DNA of 64,000 nucleotides from Zonotrichia leucophrys gambelii (taxonomy: Eukaryota; Chordata; Aves; Passeriformes; Passerellidae). The notes beneath the pieces were generated by a model that saw only the letters and a program-made list of their open reading frames with translations, did not search any database and was not told the origin of the DNA. The first letter of the stretch is position 1. Each line of letters opens with the position of its first letter. The stretch covers positions 150,180 to 214,179 of the forward strand of contig NW_026992283.1 in the NCBI RefSeq assembly GCF_028769735.1. Reading direction: 5' to 3'. Shown in pieces: positions 34,300 to 45,894 of this stretch. The translations under genes were made by a program, and so were the position numbers.

Positions 34300-35318
34300 A
34301 AGAGAAGTACCAGGATGAGCCTAAGGAGAGGAAGGTCATTGCAGTGAGCTGGGCCCTGGCATATGCTTATCGCACACTGCTAGATACTGTTGGGCAGCAG
34401 ACAGAGGCAGGGGGGCAGGGAGATAAATCAGCAACTGTCCCAGTGACTCAGGCTGCAGCTAACACTCCAGGCTCGAAGCGAGCAGCTAAGCCCATGGCTG
34501 TTGCTACCAGCACTAGAAGTGGGAAATGCACAGCCAAGACCAATCGACCAGTGGACGATTATGATGATGATGATGATGCAGGAGAAGGAACCTCAGTGCC
34601 TCCTGACGTAAAGTCAGGAGTAAAAGCAGCAGATGCAAGATCAGATGCCAATATTGAGTCCTTCTCCCTGAAGGACCTTCGTGGCCTACGGAAGGATTAC
34701 ACTCGAAGGTCTGATGAATCCATAATTCGTTGGCTGGCCCGTCTCTGGGATGCTGCAGGCGAGGCTACCGTTTTGGATGGCACTGAAGCCAGGCATTTGG
34801 GATCCCTGTCACAGGATCCTGTCATAGACCAAGGAATGATGAGGGGGGCTAACTCTCACAGCCTCTGGGAACGGGTCCTAAGAAGTGTAGCAGAAAGATA
34901 CCTGTGTGCAGACGATCTCTATATGCAGCAGACTCAGTGGAAGACAATAGAGCAAGGGATCCAACACCTGAGAGAAATGGCCGTGGCAGAGATTATCTTC
35001 TCAGATGATGTAACAACTAGGAACCCAGACTTAGTACCATGCACGTCTGTGATGTGGCGAAAACTCGTACGACTCGGGCCACAAGAATATGCTTCTGCCT
35101 TAGCCATCATGAAGAGGGATGAGAGGGGTGAGACTGTGCTTGACATGGCAAGGAAGCTCCGAGCATATGCAGATGCTTTACAAGGCCCGACACATGCCAG
35201 AATCGCAGCGGTAGAAACACGTCTGCAGAACTTAGAGGATAAGATAGAGGAGAACCATAAGAAGCTTAGAGAGGAGATTAAAGAAGACCTTCTCCAAATT
35301 TCAGCAGTACAGATCTGA
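34300..35318 (+). pseudogene. gag: gag of the ERVL-type provirus
   Basis: The open frame includes an ATG at 34344 but is open further upstream. It has an alanine/threonine-rich linker, an acidic run of seven Asp residues in eight (about 34555-34580), and a helical capsid-like region with LRKDYTRRSDESIIRWLARL. It ends in a lysine/glutamate-rich coiled coil before TGA at 35316-35318. No CCHC knuckle is seen, as in other ERVL Gag proteins. It would have formed the particle core. Confidence 0.75.
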
Positions 35319-35662
35319 GGTTCCGGTATCCAAGGAAGACGTTTCCCAGATGGTGACAGAAGGTACACCCCACGAGCTGAGCTGTGGTTTTACCTGCGTG
35401 ATTGTGGGGAAAACATGAGAAGGTGGGATAGGAAACCTACCGCTGTTCTGGCACGACGGGTGCGTGAACTGAAGGAAGCCACCAGGAGGAAAGCAGCTCC
35501 AGTTGCCCGTAGCCGAACGGCCAGGTATGATGATGATGACATGTCTGATCCCCTCGAAGGAACATCCAAAACATACACCCAGGGAAAGAATGATAACCAG
35601 GCTTAGAGGGGCCCTGCCTCTAGCCAGGTAGAGGCCAGGGAAAATCGTGTCTTCTGGTCTCT
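35319..35662 (+). pseudogene. Basic gag-pol junction region of the ERVL provirus
   Basis: A short frame (35415-35606) encodes an arginine-rich segment followed by an acidic DDDD block and ends in TAG. It could be the nucleic-acid-binding end of Gag, out of frame with the part before it. The pol frame is open shortly after. Confidence 0.55.
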
Positions 35663-38453
35663 GTGTGGATTCGTTGGCCTGGCCCATCGGAACCACAAGA
35701 GTACAAATTTTTGGTCGATACTGGTGTGCAGTGCACATTAATCCCATCAAGATATGTGGGGACAGAGTCTGTTTCTATTGCTGGTGTGACAGGGGGATCC
35801 CAGGATTTCACTTTGGTGGAAGCTGATGTGAGCCTAACGGGAAATGAGTGGAAGAAGCATCCTATTGTGACTGGCCCAGAGGCCCCATGTATTTTGGGCA
35901 TAGACTACCTTCGAAGTGGGTACTTCAAAGACCCAAAAGGACTCAGATGGGCATTTGGAATAGCTGCTGTAGAGACAGAGGGCATCCAGCAATTGAACAC
36001 CTTGCCTGGGTTGTCTGAGAACCCATCTGTAGTAGGATGCCTGACGGGAGGAGAGCAACGAGTGCCAATTGCCACTTCCACAGTGCATCGACAACAGTAT
36101 AGGACCACTCGAGATGCTGTGATCCCCATCCATAAGATGATCCGAGAGCTGGAGAGCCAAGGGGTGGTCAGCAAGACCCACTCACCCTTCAACAGCCCCA
36201 TTTGGCCTGTGCGAAAATCTGAAGTAGAATGGAGATTGACTGTGGACTATCGTGCATTGAATGAAGTGACTCCACCACTGAGTGCTGCCGTGCCGGACAT
36301 ATTAGAGCTCCAGTATGAGCTTGAGTCCAAGGCAGCAAGGTGGTACGCCACTATAGACATTGCCAATGCATTTTTCTCCATTCCTCTGGCAGCAGAATGC
36401 AGGCCTCAGTTTGCCTTCACATGGAGGGGAGTGCAGTACACCTGGAACCGATTGCCCCAGGGGTGGAAGCACAGCCCCACCATCTGCCATGGACTGATCC
36501 AGACTGCACTGGAAAAGGGTGAGGCTCCAGAACATCTGCAGTATATTGATGACATCATTGTGTGGGGGAACACAGCTGCGGAAGTGTTCGAGAAAGGGAA
36601 GGAAATCATCCAGATCCTCCTGGGAGCTGGTTTCGCCATTAAAAAGAGCAAAGTAAAGGGACCAGCTGGTGTGATTCAATTCCTGGGAGTGAAGTGGCAA
36701 GATGGACGGCGTCAGATTCCTACAGATGTCATCAACAAGATCACAGCAATGTCTCCACCCACCAATAAGAAAGAGACACAAGCTTTCTTGGGTGCAATAG
36801 GTTTTGGGAGGATGCATATTCCTGAGTACAGTCAGATCGTGAGCCCTCTCTACCTGGTCACCCGCAAGAAGAACAATTTCCAGTGGGGCCCTGAGCAGCA
36901 ACAGGCCTTTGTCCAGATCAAGCAGGAGATTGCTCATGCAGTTGCCCTTGGCCCGGTCAGGACAGGACCAGAGGTGAAGAATGTGCTCTACTCTGCAGCC
37001 GGGAACCATGGCTTGTCCTGGAGCCTTTGGCAGAAGGTGCCTGAGGAGACTCGGGGTCGACCACTGGGATTTTGGAGTTGAAGCTACAGAGGGTCTGAAG
37101 CCAACTATACTCCAACAGAGAAAGAAATCCTGGCTGCCTATGAAGGAGTCCAGGCTGCTTCGGAGGTAATAGGCACTGAAGCACAACTCCTCGTGGCACC
37201 CTGACTACCGGTGCTGGGGTGGATGTTCAAAGGCAAGGTTCCTTCCACTCACCATGCCACCAGTGCTACATGGAGCAAGTGGATTGCTCTCATCACTCAG
37301 CGCGCCCGTATAGGTAAACTGAATCGCCCTGGGATTTTGGAGGTCATTACAAATTGGCCCGAAGGTGAGAATTTTGGTGTCACAGATGAAGAGGAACAAG
37401 AACCAGTGACACGTGCTGAGGAGGCTCCTCCCTATAACCATCTGCCCCCAGAGGAAACACGCTACGCTCTTTTCACTGACGGTTCCTGTCGCGTTGTAGG
37501 GATGAACCGGAAGTGGAAAGCAGCCGTATGGAGCCCCACACGACAGGTTGCACAAGCTACCGAAGGAGAAGTTGGATCAAGCCAATTTGCTGAACTCAAA
37601 GCTGTTCAACTGGCCCTAGACATTGCTGAGAGAGAGAAGTGGCCAAGGCTCTACCTCTACACTGATTCATGGATGGTAGCCAATGCTCTGTGGGGATGGC
37701 TGGAGAGGTGGAAAAAGGCTAACTGGCAACGTAGAGGGAAACCAATTTGGGCTGCTGGTGAGTGGAAAGACATTGCTACCAGGGTAGGGAGGCTACCTGT
37801 GAAAGTCCGCCATGTAGATGCCCATGTACCCAAGAGTAGGGCCAATGAGGAGCACCAAAACAATGAGCAGGTAGACCAAGCTGCAAAGATAGGGCTGTCC
37901 AAAATAGACCTAGATTGGGAACATAAGGGAGAGTTATTCCTAGCTCGATGGGCCCATGATGCCTCAGGCCACCAGGGCAGAGATGCCGCCTATAAATGGG
38001 CACGAGACCGAAGGGTGGATCTAACCATGGACAGTATTTCTCAGGTTATCCATGACTGGGAGACGTGTGCTGCCATCAAGCAGGCCAAGCGACTGAAGCC
38101 CCTGTGGTACGGTGGGCGGTGGTCCAAGTACAAGTATGGGGAGGCCTGGCAGATTGACTACATCACGCTGCCCCAGACACGCCAGGGCAAGCGCTACGTG
38201 CTGACCATGGTGGAGGCCACCACTGGATGGTTGGAAACCTACCCTGTGTCTCATGCTACAGCCCGGGACACCATCCTGGGCCTGGAAAAGCAAGTTCTGT
38301 GGAGACATGGCACCCCTGAGAGGATTGAGTCAGACAATGGGACTCATTTCAAGAACAGCCTTATCAACACCTGGGCTAGGGAACATGGCATTGAGTGAGT
38401 GTACCATATCCCCTACCATGCACCAGCTGCAGGAAAAGTGGAGAGGTACAATG
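35663..38453 (+). pseudogene. pol: pro-pol of the ERVL provirus: protease, reverse transcriptase, RNase H, integrase part
   Basis: Protease with LVDTG near 35710; reverse transcriptase with the fingers block PFNSPIWPV and catalytic YIDD at 36542-36553; RNase H with TDGSC near 37480 and YTDSWM near 37660; integrase with H-x4-H near 37950, QIDYITLP near 38150 and ESDNGTHF near 38325. The frame is constant throughout but carries TGA stops at 37079, 37202 and 38396. The first cysteine of the integrase C-x2-C pair is replaced by tryptophan (WETC near 38060). At 38453 the frame is cut by a solo LTR. Confidence 0.88.
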
Positions 38454-39104
38454 TATTATGAACAAAAATTTAGTTGATTATTTTCTGTTAGAAAAAAAGC
38501 TACGACTATTGCTGGGCTGCTGCTTATGGTAATTACGGGTCGTTGTTGTTAATACTTGTTTTTGTCTTAGTAAAAGCCCTGGCTGGGGTGAGGTAATCGC
38601 CCTTCTCCGAGACAGTAACGGGTGGGGACTTTCCCAAACAGTGAGAAGAAGAGACCTGGAGGGGGGGTTTTGCAAAGTGACTCCAGGACCAGCATGCTGT
38701 GGGGGACTACAGCTCCAAATGCACAGAGAAAACCCCAAAAACAATGAGCCAAATAAGAATTGAGAGACTAAAGTGATGTCTGGACATGAGGAGCCGATTG
38801 CTGAGCCTGCAGAGATGCGGAGTCCCTCTCGCCCTGAGTCGAGAGTCGTCCCAACGCCAGGACCAAGCTGGACAGAATCAGGGAAACCAAGATCTGACAG
38901 GGACATCACGCCCTAAAGGCTCCCACGAGGACTGGATTTCCGGCTCTGCCCCTAGTGGATGGAGCTGCGCATATCCTCCTCCTCTGAGTCGCCCTGGGAG
39001 ACGCGACGGGGACTGCAGCCCTGCCGAGCCGCCCAATTCTGAGCTGATCACTTTTAATAAAGGCATTAAAAAGGAGAAGAAGTCTCCTGGCCCTGTTTAT
39101 TTCA
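38454..39104 (+). mobile_element. Family B solo LTR in the ERVL integrase
   Basis: Starts TATTATGAAC and ends TTTATTTCA. The exact 5-bp duplication CAATG (38449-38453 and 39105-39109) flanks it, and the integrase reading continues after it. Polyadenylation signal AATAAAGG near 39057. Confidence 0.9.
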
Positions 39105-39414
39105 CAATGGACGACTAAAAACCCAGTTGAAAGCTTTGGGTGGGGGATCTTTCAAGAATTGGGTGCAGCATCTGGCAAAAGCCACCTGGTTAGTTGACAC
39201 CCGAGGTTCCACTAACCAAGCAGGTCCTGCCCAGTCTGAGTCCCTGAATGTAATAGAAGGAGACAAAGTCCCAGTGGTACATATCAGAGGTTTGTTAGGG
39301 AAGACTGTGTGGATCAATTCTGCCTCGAGTACAGACAAACCCACTTGTGGGGTTATCTTTGCTCAGGGACCAGGTTGCACATGGTGGATAATGCAAAGAG
39401 ATGGAACAACATGA
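39105..39414 (+). pseudogene. pol: Integrase C-terminal part of the ERVL provirus
   Basis: Continues the integrase after the solo LTR, starting at the asparagine codon of the KVERYN glutamate motif. It has the LLGKTVWI block and ends with TGA at 39412-39414. No env-like frame follows; a purine tract AAGGGGTGGAA leads into the 3' LTR. Confidence 0.82.
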
Positions 39415-39473
39415 TGTGTACCTCAGGGAGATCTGATTGTGGGGTAAGAATGATATGGAGATAAGGGGTGGAA

Positions 39474-40084
39474 TGTCCTGGGGTGATGTTATGATGCTTG
39501 TATATCCCCATTCATCTGTTCTGTGCCTTTAAGACCGGCTCTGAAGAGTGGAAGTTTTGTTTGGGTTTCTCTTATCAGGGACACAGAGACAAGTGGTACA
39601 TAGGGCTGTTTTTTGACTTCCAGCTTCAGCTTGCTGCTTTTGCTTGCTCTCTTTTTCTGCTCTTGCTTCTACTCTGCTTTCTGCCTCTGCTTATTAGCTA
39701 GTTCTAGCTAAACAGTCCACATTGCTTCCTGGACTGTTTTTCCTCTCCTGTTCCTGTGACCATCTCGAACCTGCTCCGGACTGGGACCCGGGAACACCAA
39801 GGGTTCGGCTGCAGCGGCTGGCCCAGCGCCGGAGGGACTGAGAACAGAGCAACCACCCCCGAAAGAGACTTTCTGATTTTGCCATCTTTCTCAGAGCGGT
39901 GTCATCGGGTATTGTTCATTTTGTGTGCTGGGGGGTGCGGGGCCAGTCAAATAAACAGGTTCTTTCCACCTCTCTCCGAGGAATTTTTTCCCGAACCGGT
40001 TGGGGGGAGGGGCCGTGTGGGTTTCGCTTTCTGGAGGGGCCCTCCTTTGCAGATTCTTTAACAAATTTGCCCTAAACCAGGACA
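39474..40084 (+). mobile_element. 3' LTR of the ERVL-type provirus
   Basis: Opens TGTCCTGGGG and ends AAACCAGGACA. Nearly identical to 32938-33550. Followed at once by the family B internal tail at 40085. Confidence 0.9.
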
Positions 40085-40197
40085 CCATGATTACCAAAGT
40101 GCACAAGAGATTTATAGTAGATTCAAAAAAAAAAAAATAAATTGTGAGTTCATGCGAGCTTAAAATTTAAGCTCGATCAAAGAAAAAGAGGGGGGAC
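40085..40197 (+). other. 3' internal tail and polypurine tract of a family B element
   Basis: CATGATTACCAAAGTGCAC and the following block match the end of env/3' tail at 869-986 and, reversed, 52767-52875. A purine run AAAGAGGGGGGAC lies directly before the LTR at 40198. The rest of this element to the left is missing; the ERVL 3' LTR takes its place. Confidence 0.8.
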
Positions 40198-40887
40198 TGT
40201 TATGAACAAAAATTCGGTTAATATTTTTTTTGTGAGAAGAAGTTACAAAAAGGCAGCCAGATCACTGTCCCTGCCAAAGTTCTGCATGTTTTGTTATGGT
40301 AATTACGGGTCGTTGTTGATAATGGTTGTTTTTTTATTACTAAAGGCCCTGCCTAGGGCGAGGTATTGGCCCTTCTCTGAGACAGTAACGGGTGGAGACC
40401 TTCCCGAACAGTGAGGAGGAGAGACCTGGGGGGGGGGGTTATGCAAAGTGACTCCAAGGACCAGAATGCTTTGTGGGACCCCAACTCCAAACGCTCGGAG
40501 AAAACCCCAAAAACAACGAGCCAAATAAGAGTTGAGAGACTGGAGTGATGTCTGGATGTGAGGAGCCGATTGCTGAGCCTGCAGAGACGCTGGAAACCTT
40601 CGTTGTTCCTCACCCTGTCTTCAAGAGCCCCCGGGCCAGTTCTGGGAGGAAGCGAGACTCAGACCAAAACAACATCTGAAGGGGTCACCATGCCCTAAAA
40701 GCTCCCACGAGGACCGGATCCCCCGACTCTGCCCCTAGTGGACAAAGCTGCGCATATCCTCCTCCTCTGAGTCGCCCTGGGAGACGCCACAGGGACTGCA
40801 GCCCTGCCAAGCCGCCCAATCCTGAGCTGATCACTTTTAATAAAGGCATTAAAAAGGAGAAGAAGTCTCCTAGCCCTGTTTATTTCA
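40198..40887 (+). mobile_element. Family B 3' LTR abutting a PIAS2 coding exon
   Basis: Starts TGTTATGAAC after the polypurine tract and ends TTTATTTCA. Position 40888 is already PIAS2 coding sequence. It is in the same transcriptional direction as PIAS2 and has AATAAAGG at 40840. The expected 5-bp duplication TTTGC next to a 5' LTR is not found in the window, so the left part of this insertion is elsewhere or deleted. Confidence 0.88.
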
Positions 40888-40931
40888 TTTGCTTTAACAC
40901 CTCAGCAGGCCAGAGAAATCTGTATTTCTAG
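40888..40931 (+). CDS. PIAS2: PIAS2 exon, 3' part only (before PINIT core)
   Basis: Encodes FALTPQQAREICIS plus two bases of the next codon, followed by the donor GTAAGA. Its 5' half and acceptor site are absent because the LTR ends immediately before it. Phase matches the next exon. Confidence 0.85.
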
Positions 40932-41550
40932 GTAAGAAGAGTGTGGCATAGTCCAGGTAAAATTTTGCAAAATTTCAGGAGAAAGTGTGGGGTTTTTTGT
41001 TCATTTTTATGCAGCACATGAAGCTTGCAGATGCTGAATGATAATCCTCACTGAAGTTACTCTGAGTTTAACTGTTCTGTTTTCTTCAGGGACTACTATG
41101 CACAGGATTTATGTGTATTTCGGGTACAACCTACCCCATTGAAGAGTTAACAATTACTCTGTTCCAAATAATTGTCACTATTTAGAGAAGTGGTGAGCTT
41201 TTCTTCCCTGCATGTTTCCTGACTGCAGGAATAGAAGGATGCTTTTTTGTCACGGGATTCATGTTGTTGCAAGACCTATGGTGTAAGCCAAGAGAGTTTT
41301 TTCTTCTCTGGCAAAATCATATTTGTTACTATAAACTCTTGACAGAGGATGCTGATCTTAAAGTCCTGTGTAAGTTGCAGTAGGTAAACAAAGGTGTTGC
41401 TTATAAGACTTGTTCATAGCTCAATAAAAGAAAAATAAGAGCAAAGTTTAGTGATGTTGGGGCAGGTGTGCCAGTTCTTTCTCCGTATGACTGGAATATG
41501 AGACCTGCTGTCTAAATGAATACTTCTCTTTTTATTTCTCTTTGTCACAG
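40932..41550 (+). other. PIAS2 intron, no gene or repeat seen
   Basis: Sequence between two matching splice sites. AT-rich, with a T-rich tract near the acceptor. No mobile element recognised. Confidence 0.7.
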
Positions 41551-41601
41551 GGACTTCTTGCCTGGGGGCAGAAGAAATTACACAGTCCAAGTTCAGCTAA
41601 G
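41551..41601 (+). CDS. PIAS2: PIAS2 exon (PINIT)
   Basis: Acceptor TTTGTCACAG, donor GTACC. Encodes DFLPGGRRNYTVQVQL in frame with both neighbours. Only 51 bp. Intact. Confidence 0.92.
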
Positions 41602-41721
41602 GTACCTTTTTCATAGTGTTCTCTTACAACTTTTTATTGGCTAATGTAACATAAGATGTTTGTGGGGACATATAAATGTGGTGACACTTAAAAATTATGC
41701 TTTTTCTTTTTGGGGATATAG

Positions 41722-41812
41722 GTTATGCCTAGCAGAGACAAGCTGCCTTCAAGAAGATAATTACCCTAATAGTTTGTGTACTAAAGTAAATGGGAAGCTG
41801 TTTCCATTGCCG
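41722..41812 (+). CDS. PIAS2: PIAS2 exon (PINIT)
   Basis: Acceptor GGATATAG, donor GTAAGC. Encodes thirty residues starting LCLAETSC and ending GKLFPLP, an open frame with family-typical sequence. Ends on a complete codon. Confidence 0.92.
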
Positions 41813-42276
41813 GTAAGCTTGTTTGTATGACTTGCATTGTGTCTGTGTTATCTGTAACATTAGCTTGCTAAAACAGTCAAGCTGTTTATTATCATTTAAA
41901 TTTCTCTGGCTACTGTTAGGTATATAGTTTGTATGTTGGCTGTGTGAGATAGCCATTACTACTGTTAATCATGTTACAGACACTGCATGGAGTAATTGTG
42001 TTTTAGCCACCTATAACAAACCTAATCTATTGCAGTTAACAAAATATATCAAAACCAAACCAGTGTCTGCATGAAGAATCCTCCTTCTAGCTATTCAAAT
42101 TTAGTTTGACTTGCTTGGTAGTAGCCCTCACTTGTTTATATTTGTGATTGGCTTGAGTTCCTTCTTGTTGTAAGGGAATGGTATCACCTTCTTGTGTACA
42201 AATTTGTATGCTGCTCTGCATCTGTCTGGTTAGTGCAGAATTCATTGCGTGAATGAAGAACAGACATGTCTTAGGG

Positions 42277-42937
42277 TGTCGGATCTCAAGATCTCAGTCC
42301 TGAGATACTGAGCCTCCGAGACCAGCTTAGGGGTCTCGGGAGTCCTGAGATGCTGAGCCTCCGAGACCCTGGGGGGGGCTCGGGACTCCTGGAATGTTGC
42401 CAGAAGTGTCTGGTGGCTGGACTTTAACCCTGCGCAGGAGACGACAAGGATGAGGGCTTCACCGGGTGAATGGTGAAGGGATTAGCTAATTAGAGAGTGA
42501 GACACAAGGTTTAAGATTTATGTACAGGGGGGTTTAGAGGAGTAAGATGGAGGAATTGGGGTGTGTCCTGTCCTCCTTCTTCTTCCTTCTCTCCTCCATC
42601 TTCTTTGGCCACGGTGGCACCTTTCTATTGGTTATTACTAAGAGTACACCGAGTTATAACAATAGATGGTATTGGGGAAAAATGATAAATATTGTATACG
42701 TAGCAAAGGGTATAAAGATAGGTGCCTGCCCCGGAGGGAGAGAGTGTGCCCATGGCTGACTGCTGAGCAGATCTTTGTCTGGCTGAAAGAACATCTTTTA
42801 GATAAACAATTAATAAACATAAAACCAGAAAGAAGAACTGAAGCCTCTTCTCGTCCTTTGATACGCGGGCTGCGTCAAGGCCACCTCCGGGCCACCTCCG
42901 GGCCCTCCAGGCCCCTCAAACAGCCGAGATAAACCCA
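42277..42937 (+). mobile_element. Solo LTR (family D) in a PIAS2 intron, sense
   Basis: Opens TGTCGGATCTC and ends near GATAAACCCA. Same family as 10783-11401. The hexamer TTAGGG flanks it at 42271-42276 and 42940-42945, leaving two or three bases (GA) between the expected CA terminus and the right repeat. AATAAAC signal near 42812. It contains an internal duplication of a GAGATGCTGAGCCTCCGAGAC block near its left end. Confidence 0.82.
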
Positions 42938-42945
42938 GATTAGGG

Positions 42946-44396
42946 TTCTTGGCATTTCCTGATACTAAAACAGAACAGTGTTGGAAGTCATACACTTCAC
43001 TGGTATCTGATGTTTAAAAACTAGTACATTGGCACGGTTATCTCAAGGCATAATATATATACATATATACAAAAAGGTAAAAGCTCCTCATTATTCTTTA
43101 AAAAAATCTCTGGAATGGGTATCTCTGTACAATAGAACAGAAAAACTCTTATACAACCTGTTCTGAAATGGTTCTGGAAGCTACTGAAGATGGAAAATGT
43201 AGTAGTACTGAGGTTTTTTCTTCAGCAGTGGGTTTGGAAAAATGCTGTGTGGAGAGAGAAGGTATGAACCCTCTTTTTTATAAGGTCTGTCACCACCTTT
43301 GTGTGTCAGATGTATTGTCCTGTATGCTCCCTCCTGCATTTTCAACCCATGACTGTTTTTTTTGCCTTTACTCATCTTAAATGAGACTCTTCAGTTTCTC
43401 TTCCTCCTACTTCTTTAGCCATTGCATCACTGTTCTTCTGTCTGTCTACAGTGTGTAAGAAGGCTTCTTTCATATTTTTTCTAGTCTGTATTTTTTGCAA
43501 ATGCCAGTTATGTTCTCTGATAAGCTTGAGGATTTTCTCCTTTCTTATGCAGATTGTCTTCTTTTCTTTAAGCAAGGAACAAAAAAAAAAATTGGTCTGA
43601 TATTATCTTATGGACATCAATGTCTGCTGATGCCTTGTCTTGTTAATATAGTTTATGTCCTGCGATGCTGTCTTATACTCTTCATTTTGTACATAACATA
43701 TGTCACAGTGTTAGCAAAAACTGTTTATAATTTTGGATTATTGCTTTGCTTTAGATCTAAATCCTGTAGGTTCTTCCTGCACATCAGGATTCTTTAATTT
43801 CTTCATCTGAACTTTAGGTGAGAAAGTGAATAAATTATTGCCTTGGCAACTTCCTTTCCTCTCCTTCAGTATGAGCTGAATGATAAATGCAATCTCAGTC
43901 CAAGTACTTCTGCCAACATTTTCTGTTGATTTTTGTCACTGCCTGTATCCCTCTGGTGGTTCCTTTCTGTTGCAGGAAATGCAAGATAACTTCTTTGTCT
44001 CAAAGACCACTATTGTCCAACTCAGTAGTGTTGGTGTTAAATAATTAATCAGTGATGCCAGTCTCTATTGCCAACTTGCACAGTTCTTAAGTGAGTATTG
44101 TTTTGCCTTTCCCTAGTATAGAAGTTCATGCGTCTGCAGATGTCTGTAAATTATTCTTGGTTGTTTCCTTTTCTGCAGTCCTCACCAGAAACTCCAGAAA
44201 AATGCTGCCAGTGTACCAGTAGTGATTCAGGTTGTGCCAACTCATGTTAACATGGTATTTCCTTGTATTCATACAACTATCTGTGTCCTCCTTTTATAGT
44301 GTTGGTTCTGACTTAAAAGGAGTAAATGTAGAGTCTTGCATGCTGCTATCTTGGTAAGTAACAAGGTTTTTATACATGATGAACTAAAAATGCAAG
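42946..44396 (+). other. PIAS2 intron, no gene seen
   Basis: AT-rich, T-rich tracts, no family-like coding exon and no repeat that I can name. Short open frames here have no recognisable content. Confidence 0.6.
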
Positions 44397-44900
44397 AGTT
44401 GAATGGTGGGTGCTGCTGCCTCTTATCTGTTCCCAACAAACCTTTCCTGTAGAAAAGCAGGTTGGGTTAACATTCAAGCAACACAGTCAGATCCACACAC
44501 AACACTCACCACAGCTGGCTCAGCAAGAGAGGCAGAAGGCTCTTTTGAGGGTATGTTCCAGCAGAGGTTTATTACATGGAGGCTGAAGGAAACCCAGGCA
44601 AAAGAGGAAGAGCATATGCTCTGAAGAGTTTAAGAATGGGAAGGGATGAGAGGGTGGAGCTAAGGGCAGGGCAAAGGGGATTGGTCTCCAGGGAAGAGGG
44701 GGCAGCCACCAGGGGTACCCAACTAATGAGGAAACAGAGAAAGGAGAAACCATGGTAGGTTGTGAAATATAGGGATCAGTGAGAGAGAGGTCCATGGGAG
44801 AGTCTTGTCTTTTCCCACAGGAGGAATGAATTTTATGGTCTTTCCAGGGCAATGTGCTTGGGAATTGGCTGAGGAGAGAGAGTTCATGGGATGCTACAAT
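44397..44900 (-). mobile_element. Antisense LTR sequence in a PIAS2 intron, related to 28980-29240
   Basis: Shares TGTTCCCAACAAACC, AAAGCAGGTTGGGTTAAC and CTCACCACAGCTGGCTC with the 28980 copy. A reversed polyadenylation region lies in GAGGTTTATTACATGG near 44565. Boundaries approximate. Confidence 0.6.
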
Positions 44901-45395
44901 GAACTACAGCAGGTGGTTCTCCTGTTGACGCCTTTGTAGGCAAGACAGAATGTAAAAGTTCAAAAGGTAATTTGCTTTTCTTAGGGAACCTCCATAAACC
45001 ACTGCAGGTCTCTTTCAAAGGCTAAAATCAAATATGTCAGGGAAGGCTGGAAATAGCCAGATATAAAGGGCAATCATGTTTTCTGTTGATAGATTTTTCT
45101 GGCTATTGCAGGCAATACCTGCTTTGACTAATAAGGTTCTTGAAACAAGTGTGGAAGACTTAAAGAAACAAATAATGTTGGGACTTGCTAGCCACTAGAT
45201 TTGGCAGCCTAACTAAACAGTGCTAGACCATGCTGGTTAAGATAGGCAAGCAGAGTGTTCTTAACTCCTGGAAGACCAGGAAAGGAAGGTTTTAAGTTGT
45301 TCTAGGAGTACAAGATTGAATCTGTTCTCAAGGTCATTGTGGAAGAAAACATCAAAAGCTTGACTGAAATGAAGCATGTGCACTGCAGTCTCTCT

Positions 45396-45475
45396 AAAAA
45401 AAAAAAAAAAAAGAAAAAAAAAAGAAAAAGAAAAAAATTGAGAAATATGAGAAATATGAGAAATATGAGAAATAC
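45396..45475. repeat. A-rich tract and GAGAAATAT minisatellite (four units)
   Basis: An adenine run with scattered G (45396-45437) leads into a 9-bp unit repeated about four times (45440-45475). Intronic, no gene. Confidence 0.88.
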
Positions 45476-45894
45476 AAGAGAACTTGCATTCTTTCTCTCT
45501 TGAAAGCAACATGATTTCATTTTTAGGTTGGAGGCCAGCAGGGTTACTGTGGCTGGTACAGTATGGGGGGAAATACTCTCCTGAATATTGCAGGAATGGT
45601 GTGTTTGTCCACATAAGCTGATAATGTCACCATAGTAGAGAAAGGCCTACTACACCAAAGCAATAGGGATATATACCCTATAAATGGCAGAAGTTCTTAC
45701 GTCTGATTAAAGAAAAGGCAAATAATTTCTTCTTTTAAATGTGAAATTATCAGTAGTTTCCTTTAATCTGCTGCCTCTATGTTCTGTGATGAAGTCCACA
45801 TGGTAAGGTCCCTAATAGCTACTGGGTCACTCATCTGGGGTAAGAACAATAAAAGGCAGTGATTATCCTATGGTATACTTGTCTAGTTAGTGGA

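Larger units (their letters stand above)
32938..40084 (+). mobile_element. ERVL-type provirus with two LTRs (family C)
   Basis: LTRs 32938-33550 and 39474-40084 (613 and 611 bp) are nearly identical by eye. A lysine-type primer-binding site lies at 33557-33574. The internal order is a hydrophobic frame, gag, protease, reverse transcriptase with YIDD, RNase H and integrase, with no env before the polypurine tract. That layout fits ERVL-type (class III) elements. A family B solo LTR sits in the integrase. The bases flanking the two outer ends do not match, so no target duplication is visible. Confidence 0.88.

Noticed and set aside
38396..38398. Selenocysteine or programmed readthrough at the integrase TGA
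   Set aside because: Two other in-frame TGA codons and an LTR insertion in the same gene point to simple decay.
42271..42945. Interstitial telomere sequence (TTAGGG)
   Set aside because: Only single hexamers at each side of an LTR, best explained as target duplication.
45260..45614. Minus-strand frame with a long phenylalanine run
   Set aside because: It translates an A-rich tract and a 9-bp minisatellite; no conserved content.
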